Source: an uncultured Clostridia bacterium (lineage in GTDB: Bacteria > Bacillota > Clostridia > Oscillospirales > CAG-272). From it: a stretch of 21,918 bases of DNA. This document shows positions 16,301-21,918 of the stretch, piece by piece. Numbering within the stretch: position 1 is the first letter of the stretch; each line of letters starts with the position of its first letter. The DNA lies in the NCBI GenBank assembly GCA_937892405.1, contig CALAFS010000217.1, forward strand, positions 1-21,918, in the 5' to 3' direction. Both the position numbers and the translations under genes were made by a program. The notes under the pieces are model-generated. The model was not told the DNA's origin. It ran no database searches and was given only the letters and a program-made list of their open reading frames with translations.

Positions 16301-16826
16301 GCAGACCGTTCTTGATCGCGTTGACCGAGATCTGTGCACGGACGGCGGCGTCACGCGTGCTGTTGTATTCACGCGAGGTGGAAGTGGCGATTTCCGTATA
16401 GGCGATAATCAGCTGGCTGTAAAGCTGCATCGCCGTCTTGTTCTCGTCGTTCTTCCCTTTCGTGACCGCACCGATGTCCGTCGGATTGCTCGTCAGGATC
16501 TGACCGGTCTTCTCATTCTTATAGTAGATGACGCCGGTATAACGGTTCACATACAGGGTGTAGAGCGGAGAGTTGTCGGCATCACGGTAGACCACAGAGT
16601 CGAGATACCCTTCCGAGAGCTCGTAGTCGAGCATCTCCTCCGCGGTCTCATACTCATACTTGTATGCCGCCTCGACGATCTTTTTGACGGTGTCCGTCGG
16701 GAGTACCATCGAGCTTACCGTGCTTTCGGAATACGCCGCGGAAGCCTTCATCGGAAGGATAGCAAAGAAGCAGGTCAGGGTCAGAAGAGACGCCATGACA
16801 AATGATATAATTCTCTTGGTTTTCAT
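13305..16826 (-). CDS. Large secreted DUF5696-type protein, probable TIM-barrel glycosidase relative
   Basis: It has 1173 residues with a signal peptide (cleavage likely after ASA, 28-30) and no other membrane segment. An N-terminal part contains LYTLYVNRYTGVIYY (88-102) and TGQILTSNP (107-115), which resemble the start of DUF5696 proteins. Then comes GYIFYPDGSGTIVDF (434-448) with SVYGQDYAYS, the family's most recognisable block. Residues about 635-985 look like a TIM barrel (FGVYPDFDFQYIN, STLGSDLNSDFNE, VPFLGMILHGSVSYTGTPLN). A highly charged helical stretch (about 985-1110) precedes a closing beta-rich end (VIMVTYSDGTKTVHFLLNYN). Several acidic residues could be catalytic, but I cannot assign them. 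Its place between two CUT1 permease pairs suggests extracellular carbohydrate processing or binding; the family has no settled function that I know. ATG 16826 follows AAGGAGGA. Confidence 0.85.
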   Translation of the reverse strand: MKTKRIISFVMASLLTLTCFFAILPMKASAAYSESTVSSMVLPTDTVKKIVEAAYKYEYETAEEMLDYELSEGYLDSVVYRDADNSPLYTLYVNRYTGVIYYKNEKTGQILTSNPTDIGAVTKGKNDENKTAMQLYSQLIIAYTEIATSTSREYNSTRDAAVRAQISVNAIKNGLRVNYILGNTASRYLLPGMLKAEAFEEKILVPMIERYEELLETYCRDAFPDADFTFLDGYTLSSGKELEIRTNGYIDTEAALQDYLMDTQKYYRSVPNGKAVQTLNTSLRAFVIKYALQNPQVYIDQLNDDNPRNDKIAQSMLDDMYKRYPITKEGVAVYVFDSTVTSGNRANFAKTISTNCPSYTFSDMYADEREVGYVAEVEQNAIFRVALEYSFADDGSLLVRLPANSITYDSTLYHMTSISSLPYFGAGDMDGKDGYIFYPDGSGTIVDFSDFYNSTKKSALSLSSSVYGQDYAYSKVSGQHREQITLPVFGMVSEGKRGASVTTTGTEEMINNGFFAVIEDGMSLTNLTFRSGGSEHKYASVFPEFMPYPADEYDLSETISVGAKGTYTMVAKTQYTGSYVTRYKMLTDDSVIAARALAGDTATYYPATYVGMAAYYRNLLRESGVLSAISTDTEDIPLYVEVFGAMQIQDKFLSFPITKTIALTSFNDVIAMYGELSGAGIKNVNFKLTGFMNGGMEYTYPVKLHWERAVGGEDGFKNLIKQAATTSATEGSHFGVYPDFDFQYINDTAIFDGVSLGKHVSRMVDNRYASKQIYNAIAGEFESFFNMVVTPDALDSLYESFAKNYGKYDTKTLSISTLGSDLNSDFNEDRLVNREEARAKIEAVLARMKDEGGYEIMTSVGNSYALKYAKHLTDVATDSSHFRYSSYAVPFLGMILHGSVSYTGTPLNYSGSPEYDLLRAVESGAYPSYILCYENTAHLKEDEDLNKYYGVDYATWFESVKSTYTMLNEKLADLQTFFITDHRTLIAERIIDEKEQKENRATLENEAITELDRQIAEAIDRAFDEMRDDPANAGRGIHLTVDRDATLAILATQVGLSDAASLGEAFVARVDAVITKYTEKYANHSDNPYELSFTVAEYESAYKYLTDSVATESSDTYEFTDFTCDNNNVIMVTYSDGTKTVHFLLNYNVYPVNVRLADGTVHTLAKYGFERIG

Positions 16827-16846
16827 GTTATATCCTCCTTTCTTTG

Positions 16847-19201
16847 CTATACGCGGTTTCCGATTTCCGTCACGATGGAGATGACGAAGGTAACCATCTT
16901 AATCACCAAGCTGGAGAACAGAATGGCAACGAACATGATGACCGCCATCGCAACGATCGTGAAGATCGTGATGAGGAAGTTCTTTCCGAGAGAGTAATCA
17001 TGGGTGACAAGCATACCGAAGAAGAGGAGCATGGCAACCCAGATATAAGCGATTGTAACAAGCAGATTCACAATCGAGCCTTCCGAGGTCGTCAGGACAT
17101 TCGAGAGGATCGTGGAGAGAATCAGCATGAAGGGGAGCGGGGAGAGCGAGTAGCAGGTGGCGATGTAAATGTCCTTGAAGGAGCCTTCGCCGTCGAACAG
17201 GGTCGTCAGGCACCAGTTCGAGACACACCAGAGAAGGACAGGCACCGTCACGGCGATGATCTGTACGAAGATCGTGCTGTATTCGCCCTTCGGGTTGAAG
17301 ACATAGCCGCGCCCAATGGACTGGTAGAAGAACGCGAGAATCGTGGCGACGAGAATCGTCGTCGCGGCGCGGACCGAACCGCGCTTCTCATGCTTCAGAT
17401 CCCAGAAACCGTCGAACGGGTGAAGGTTCAGATGGAAGAGGTAGAGCAGCTCTTCCCCGTAGGTCTTCTTGCCTACCTTGAGGGAAACCGCCTTGTTCTT
17501 CTTCTTCGCCCACGCGAGGAATTTGACAAGCAGGACGACCAGTGCAATGATGAGAATCAGAAGAGGCACAAGCCACCGTCCGACGATCTCCTTACGGATC
17601 TCGGAGAAAGCGCGGGAATAATAGGTAGTCTCGTACGCGTTGGCGAGCATTTCCTGCGCCTCTTCGTACTTGCCCTGATTGAAGAGCGCCTTACCGATAC
17701 CGATATATGCAAGGTCGAAGTTGTTGTTCCGCTTCAGAACATCTTCCCAATAGGTGATGGAAGCGGAATAGTTATGCTCGTTCTGATTGCGCAACGCCTT
17801 CATAATGGTGTCGCAATAGTCGGTCGGGGTGAAGACCGTAATCTTGAAGTCGTCCTCCGAGGACTTATCGAGAAGGAGCATGTAGGTGACACCGTCCACC
17901 TCCTGATAGGTGAAGCCGATGTAGTTTTCGCCGTTTCCGAGCTGGTCACCCTTATCGCCGAAGGCGAAGAGGAGGTTACCGCTTTGGTCGTAGGTGAAGA
18001 TTCTCGAACGCTTTTTCAGTGTGGTGGCTTTACTCTCCTCAAGAAGCGACCACGAACCTTCCGGTCCGATGGCAACATCAATGATACTGGAGGGCGTTCC
18101 GCTCACCGTGCTGACGGCGACTTCTCCGCCCGGATCGAAGAAACCGTTTCGTTTCATGATCTCGGTACCGGCGGAGTTCAGCTTTTTGACGGGAGAATAG
18201 TCCGCGTTCTTCGATTCGATCGCGGCAATCTGCTTTGCCGAGTCGATCTTGTTGTTCGTGACATAGACGAAGCCGTCCGCATCGACCGTCAGGTTGTTAT
18301 AGACGGCGGGGAGGGTCAGTGCCTGCTGTGCCAGCTGTTCCTTCGTCTGGAAGTGACGCCAAATGATCTGAAGGACGCTGTAAACAACCTTCTGCGCACC
18401 GATGAATCCGGTGAAGTCTCCTTCACCCGACAGGACGATGACACCGTCCTCGCAGTTCTTCGACAGAACGAAGATTCTGCCGTACTTATCGACCGCGACA
18501 GCGGAGGGCTGGAAAGTCGAGTCGCTCAGCAGTGCCGTCGAGGGCGTGCCGATCGTACGGACATAATTGTATTCTCTGTCAAAGACCACGATGCGGGAAT
18601 TCTTCGTATCGCACACATAGATGTAGCTCTGACCGTCCGCGGTGATCGTGGGGTCGGTGACATAGACGCCAGCCGGCTCGTTGAAGACCTGGGAGACGCC
18701 GTTCTCATCGACATAGTCGGTCAGCACCTTTGTGACCTTATAATACTTATTGAGGACAACGATTCGTCCGGCATAAGCGACATCGCCGCTCTTTCCGCCG
18801 GTGTCGGCGATATACACGCTTCCCTCTTCGTCGGTCACGATGTCCGACGCGCCGAGGAGGCGGTAGCTCGCCTTGATGTACTGATTGCCGTCTTTATCGG
18901 TCGTGATGTCGGCGGGGCTCAGATACCGCTTTCCGCCCTCGGCGGTCGCGTCGTCGACATACTGTCTGCCGTCGCCATCGGTCTTGATCGTCGCCTGACG
19001 GAGACCCTCGGCACTCAGAAGTCCCATGGCGGGAGAATCGATCAGCTGGCTCGCCGAATAGGCGGCGGGAGCCTGCATCGGCTCACCGTCGATGGAGTAG
19101 GTATAGGTATCATACGAACTGAAAGCGGAGGAGGTCAGCGTCCCGAACAGAACGGTAAACAACAGCACGAAAACCGCGACGCGCATACACTTCTTTTTCA
19201 A
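16847..19201 (-). CDS. NHL-propeller / TPR / Yip1-domain membrane protein of the sugar-transport operon
   Basis: It has 784 residues. A signal sequence (1-28) is followed by an extracellular region with NHL-type propeller repeats at about 60-455, for example PADITTDKDGNQYI, SDIVTDEEGSVYIADTGG, YIYVCDTKNSRIVVFD and PSAVAVDKYGRIFVLS. A TPR-like helical pair follows at about 465-525 (ALFNQGKYEEAQEMLANAYE). A membrane segment at 542-564 leads into a basic stretch (WAKKKNKAVSLKVGKK), placing that part inside, and a Yip1-type domain with about five membrane segments fills 605-780. The start is TTG at 19201, supported by AAAAGGAGGG at good distance; the next ATG (19186) lacks such a site. Proteins of this kind neighbour DUF5696 genes and CUT1 permeases in other Gram-positives, as I recall. 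Function unknown; a sensor or scaffold for the transporter is a guess. Confidence 0.87.
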   Translation of the reverse strand: MKKKCMRVAVFVLLFTVLFGTLTSSAFSSYDTYTYSIDGEPMQAPAAYSASQLIDSPAMGLLSAEGLRQATIKTDGDGRQYVDDATAEGGKRYLSPADITTDKDGNQYIKASYRLLGASDIVTDEEGSVYIADTGGKSGDVAYAGRIVVLNKYYKVTKVLTDYVDENGVSQVFNEPAGVYVTDPTITADGQSYIYVCDTKNSRIVVFDREYNYVRTIGTPSTALLSDSTFQPSAVAVDKYGRIFVLSKNCEDGVIVLSGEGDFTGFIGAQKVVYSVLQIIWRHFQTKEQLAQQALTLPAVYNNLTVDADGFVYVTNNKIDSAKQIAAIESKNADYSPVKKLNSAGTEIMKRNGFFDPGGEVAVSTVSGTPSSIIDVAIGPEGSWSLLEESKATTLKKRSRIFTYDQSGNLLFAFGDKGDQLGNGENYIGFTYQEVDGVTYMLLLDKSSEDDFKITVFTPTDYCDTIMKALRNQNEHNYSASITYWEDVLKRNNNFDLAYIGIGKALFNQGKYEEAQEMLANAYETTYYSRAFSEIRKEIVGRWLVPLLILIIALVVLLVKFLAWAKKKNKAVSLKVGKKTYGEELLYLFHLNLHPFDGFWDLKHEKRGSVRAATTILVATILAFFYQSIGRGYVFNPKGEYSTIFVQIIAVTVPVLLWCVSNWCLTTLFDGEGSFKDIYIATCYSLSPLPFMLILSTILSNVLTTSEGSIVNLLVTIAYIWVAMLLFFGMLVTHDYSLGKNFLITIFTIVAMAVIMFVAILFSSLVIKMVTFVISIVTEIGNRV

Positions 19202-19216
19202 AGCTCTTCCCTCCTT

Positions 19217-20092
19217 TTAATCTTTCATACCCGAGGAACCCATCGTCTCGATGATCTGACTCTGGTTCAGAACGAAGACGAGAATGGGAACGAGCATCAT
19301 AACAACGGTAGCGGCGGCGCCTGCGCCCGAACGGGCGATACCGCCGGAGATGATCTGACCGATCGCGTAGTTGAAGGTCTTGAGTTCCTCCGAGTGAATG
19401 TAAATCGAAGCACCGGAGTTCCACAGGTTCTTGAAGCACTCGATGATCAGGGTCAGCCACGCGGGTTTTACCATCGGCATGGCAATGGTCAGATAGGTGC
19501 GGAATTCACTCGCGCCGTCCAGTCGCGCCGATTCCAGAACGGTATCCGGAACGGAAGTCTCCATGAACTGCTTCATCAGGTAAAGACCCATGGTCGTCGC
19601 CATCGAAGGTACGATGACCGACAGGTAGGTATCAATCCAGCCGAAGGCGGAAAGAATGATGAAGTGCGTCACCTGGTTGACGGTGGAGTGGAACATCAGG
19701 GACATGACGATGATCTGGAAGATCGCGTTTCTTCCCGGGAAGCGGAGCTTCGCAAGAGAGTACGCCGCCATGGAGGCGAAAATCAGGTTGCCGAGCGTAC
19801 CGCAGATGGTGATGAACACCGTGTTGAATATGTAGCGGGAGAACGGCACCCACGAGTCGCCCATCAGGGTGAACAGGTCCTTGAAGTTTTCAAATGTCGG
19901 ATGAATGACATAGAAGCGCGGGGGGAACATAAAAAGTTCGTCCAGCGGCTTGAGTGCCTGAATCACGACATAATACATCGGCAAAAACATGAAGAGTCCG
20001 AAGATGGTGAGGACGATGGTAATGCCGGTATCGCCCCCTGCGGAGCGGTTGAGTACGACGCGGTGACCGCGGGTTCTTAACTTTTTCGACAT
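19217..20092 (-). CDS. Carbohydrate ABC transporter permease, CUT1 family, MalG/UgpE-like (first pair)
   Basis: This is the MalG-type permease half, 291 residues from ATG 20092. TM1 is at about 24-46 (ITIVLTIFGLFMFLPMYYVVI), and the segment LKPLDELFMFPPRFYV is typical of the family after it. The EAA loop is at about 186-206 (LESARLDGASEFRTYLTIAMP). Two starts are possible: ATG at 20092, one base beyond the stop of the preceding permease, or an in-frame GTG at 20101 overlapping it by 8 bases and adding MSS. I chose ATG because AGGTAGGTGAG is well placed for it. It pairs with the preceding MalF-like gene, and 15 bases separate it from the NHL/Yip1 gene. The substrate is unknown. Confidence 0.94.
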   Translation of the reverse strand: MSKKLRTRGHRVVLNRSAGGDTGITIVLTIFGLFMFLPMYYVVIQALKPLDELFMFPPRFYVIHPTFENFKDLFTLMGDSWVPFSRYIFNTVFITICGTLGNLIFASMAAYSLAKLRFPGRNAIFQIIVMSLMFHSTVNQVTHFIILSAFGWIDTYLSVIVPSMATTMGLYLMKQFMETSVPDTVLESARLDGASEFRTYLTIAMPMVKPAWLTLIIECFKNLWNSGASIYIHSEELKTFNYAIGQIISGGIARSGAGAAATVVMMLVPILVFVLNQSQIIETMGSSGMKD

Positions 20093-20093
20093 A

Positions 20094-21050
20094 CTACTCA
20101 CCTACCTTTGAAAGCGCCTTCTTGATCACGATGTTACAGGAGAACATGATGATGAAGAGGATGACGGCGATTGCCGATGCGTAACCGATCTCGTATCGCT
20201 GACCACCATAGTCATCGAGATGGTGCATGATCGTATGCGCCGCATAGTCAACCGACGGGAAGCCGCAGAGTGCGGTAACGACACCGCCGAAACCGAAGGA
20301 GTTCGTAATGGCAAGGACGGCACCGAACATCATCTGCGGTCTCATGGTCGGCAGAGTGATGTACCAAAGCTCCTGCCAGCGGTTCTTGACACCGTCGACC
20401 GCCGCCGCCTCGTAGAGGGAACGGTCGATCGTCTGGAAGCCCGCGATGAAGGACAGGAATGCCGTACCGAGCGAAGTCCAGAGGGCGACGACGATACAAA
20501 GAGGCATGACATAATCGGCGTTTTCAAACCAAAGGATCGGGGAGGATATGATACCGAGATCCGTCAGTGTCGCGTTCACCCAACCGTAAGAGTCGGACGA
20601 GAACAGCGTTTTCCAGATCAGGTAAACCTGACCGGAGATGGAAGGTGCGTAGAAGACCAGCGTAACAACCGCGCGGATCTTCGGCGGAAGCTCATTGATG
20701 AACCAAGCGATCAAGAGCGACAAGAGGTAGGACACAGGGCCTGTAATGCACGCGAAAATCAGAGTGTTCTTGCAAGCAAGAAGGAAAATTTCGTCCTCGA
20801 GAAACAGTCTCGTATAGTTGTCGATTCCCATCCAGTGCGGGAACTGCAACATATTGAAGTCCGTAAAGCTCAGAAGGATCGAAAGAAGAACAGGCAGGAC
20901 GGTGAAGATGATGAAGAGGAGAAAGAAGGGTGCGAGCATGAAGTACGCGGTCTTGTTTCTCTTGATCTCTTTCCAGGTCCACTGCCACTTCGACATTTCG
21001 GTGCGCTGTACCGGGCGGGTCTTCTCTGTCTTAGTCTGTGACTGTGACAT
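20094..21050 (-). CDS. Carbohydrate ABC transporter permease, CUT1 family, MalF/UgpA-like (first pair)
   Basis: This is the MalF-type permease half, 318 residues. A polar, charged cytoplasmic N-terminus of about 35 residues precedes TM1 (about 36-61, FMLAPFFLLFIIFTVLPVLL). The typical first external loop FTDFNMLQFPHWMGIDNYTRLF follows. The EAA loop is at about 213-233 (LYEAAAVDGVKNRWQELWYI). ATG 21050 is preceded by AAGGAGAAAA. It lies 35 bases after the solute-binding-protein gene and abuts its MalG-like partner, so binding protein and first permease pair very likely form one transporter. Confidence 0.95.
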   Translation of the reverse strand: MSQSQTKTEKTRPVQRTEMSKWQWTWKEIKRNKTAYFMLAPFFLLFIIFTVLPVLLSILLSFTDFNMLQFPHWMGIDNYTRLFLEDEIFLLACKNTLIFACITGPVSYLLSLLIAWFINELPPKIRAVVTLVFYAPSISGQVYLIWKTLFSSDSYGWVNATLTDLGIISSPILWFENADYVMPLCIVVALWTSLGTAFLSFIAGFQTIDRSLYEAAAVDGVKNRWQELWYITLPTMRPQMMFGAVLAITNSFGFGGVVTALCGFPSVDYAAHTIMHHLDDYGGQRYEIGYASAIAVILFIIMFSCNIVIKKALSKVGE

Positions 21051-21085
21051 GTGTTTTTCTCCTTAATAGTTAATCTCGTCAGGTC

Positions 21086-21918
21086 TTACGCGCCCGGCAG
21101 CTCGGATTCGTCCACATCGGAGTCGAGCGTCGGAAGGTCAAACTCTTTGCGTTTTCTCTTCAGCTCGGCGTTGATGGCGTCGATATATTCGTTCATTGCG
21201 TCCACCGCGTCCGCACCGTTGTTGACGGTGTCGAGGAAGGCGAACTTCGTGTAACGGCTGATGATGTAGGAGCCGGGATAGTTGACAATGGAGGAGAGGT
21301 GCTTCATCTGATCCGAGATCGCCGTCTTTTCCTTGGCGGTCCAGGAGAGGTCGTTCAGCGCGGTGACATTCGCGGACTCGTACTTTGCGGACGGACCGAT
21401 CAGGGCAACCATGCGGTTACCGTAATCCGCCTGCACCTTACCGCTCGTCTCCCACTGAATGAACTGCCATGCCTCCACCATGTTCTGACAGCCGTGAAGC
21501 ATGACCGTCGCGCCGACACCGGCGAGAGAGTCATAGTTGAATTCGCCGTTGTCTCTCACCCAACCGGGAAGAGAGCCGAATTCCCACAGACCGTCGATTT
21601 CCGTCGCGTAAACGACCAGCTGGTTGTAGATACCGGCATAGTCGCCGACGATGATGGGCATTTCACCGGTACGGAAACGGTTCGCACCGTCGTAGTTGAC
21701 CGGGAAGGAGTAGTCACTGTAAAGACGGCACACATAGTCGAACGCCGTCAGGGCAATATCGGTATTCAGACCGATTCTCGCACCGGCATACTGCTCGTTG
21801 TCGGTGTAGCGCCACATGTTGCCACCCATCTGATAAAGGAGGAAGTCGATCGCCGATACATAGGAAATACCGATCGACATGTTGTTCGCCTGAAGGACGG
21901 GCAGAAGCGCCAGCACCT
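21086..21918 (-). CDS. Extracellular solute-binding protein, family 1 (SBP_bac_1), C-terminal part only
   Basis: This is the receptor component of the CUT1 system; 277 codons remain, and the 5' part with signal peptide and lipobox lies beyond the right edge. Visible family features are a mid-domain segment (IDFLLYQMGGNMW), GEMPIIVGDYAGIYNQL, the GSLPGWVRDNGEFN region where substrate-contacting loops usually fall, and AWQFIQWETSGKVQADYGNRM, which resembles the usual end-of-domain helix. The last residues are highly charged (KRKRKEFDLP ... DESELPGA). Aromatic residues are frequent, as in sugar-binding proteins, but the ligand cannot be told. A GTG near 21916 is an internal valine, not a start. 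Confidence 0.88.
   Translation of the reverse strand, partial: VLALLPVLQANNMSIGISYVSAIDFLLYQMGGNMWRYTDNEQYAGARIGLNTDIALTAFDYVCRLYSDYSFPVNYDGANRFRTGEMPIIVGDYAGIYNQLVVYATEIDGLWEFGSLPGWVRDNGEFNYDSLAGVGATVMLHGCQNMVEAWQFIQWETSGKVQADYGNRMVALIGPSAKYESANVTALNDLSWTAKEKTAISDQMKHLSSIVNYPGSYIISRYTKFAFLDTVNNGADAVDAMNEYIDAINAELKRKRKEFDLPTLDSDVDESELPGA

Noticed and set aside
16844..20080. Plus-strand open frame of over 1000 codons opposite the NHL/Yip1 and MalG-like genes
   Set aside because: Same antisense pattern and composition; the opposite strand holds convincing domains, starts and ribosome binding sites.
21086..21916. GTG at the right edge as the start of a small binding protein
   Set aside because: The reading frame continues beyond the window, there is no signal peptide, and the domain is clearly only the C-terminal part of a larger receptor.

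Overview
The window looks like chromosomal DNA from an uncultured or gut-type Gram-positive Clostridia (Bacillota). This is inferred from strong AAGGAGG-type ribosome binding sites, lipobox-type binding proteins, frequent GTG/TTG starts, GC-rich genes set in very AT-rich gaps, and family architectures typical of that class. Every gene I can support lies on the minus strand, so the text below reads from high to low coordinates. The window is almost entirely solute uptake: three transporter operons in a row. I saw no tRNA, rRNA, CRISPR array, insertion sequence or phage gene.

Region A (21918 to 11289) is the downstream part of a carbohydrate-type (CUT1) ABC operon. It begins outside the window. 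In order it holds the C-terminal part of a family 1 solute-binding protein, a MalF-like and a MalG-like permease, a secreted NHL-propeller/TPR/Yip1 membrane protein, a large secreted DUF5696-type protein that looks like a TIM-barrel glycosidase relative, and a second MalF-like/MalG-like pair. The genes are 1 to 35 bases apart, several stop codons lie inside the next gene's ribosome binding site, and the operon ends at a strong intrinsic terminator (11254-11285). No ATPase is encoded here; Gram-positive CUT1 systems often share an MsmK/UgpC-type ATPase encoded elsewhere.

Region B (11080 to 6222) is a complete branched-chain amino acid (LIV/HAAT) operon, livK-livH-livM-livG-livF. It has a consensus promoter (TTGACA-17-TATAAT) and a leader of about 150 bases with GC-rich palindromes.

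Region C (6104 to 1) is an oligopeptide/dipeptide-type ABC operon, also with a consensus promoter and a structured leader of about 155 bases. Its order is binding protein, oppB-like, oppC-like, oppD-like (cut by the window edge). Two things are unusual. The oppC-like permease carries about 310 extra residues forming seven RCC1-like blades, inserted in its first external loop. The binding protein carries at its N-terminus the segment that normally closes the C-terminus of its family, and it stops short at its real C-terminus, as if circularly permuted.

The most interesting theme is beta-propellers built into transport loci on the predicted outer face of the membrane: RCC1 within the peptide permease, and NHL on the Yip1 protein of the sugar operon. 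The RCC1-OppC plus rearranged binding protein is my best candidate for a poorly described system.
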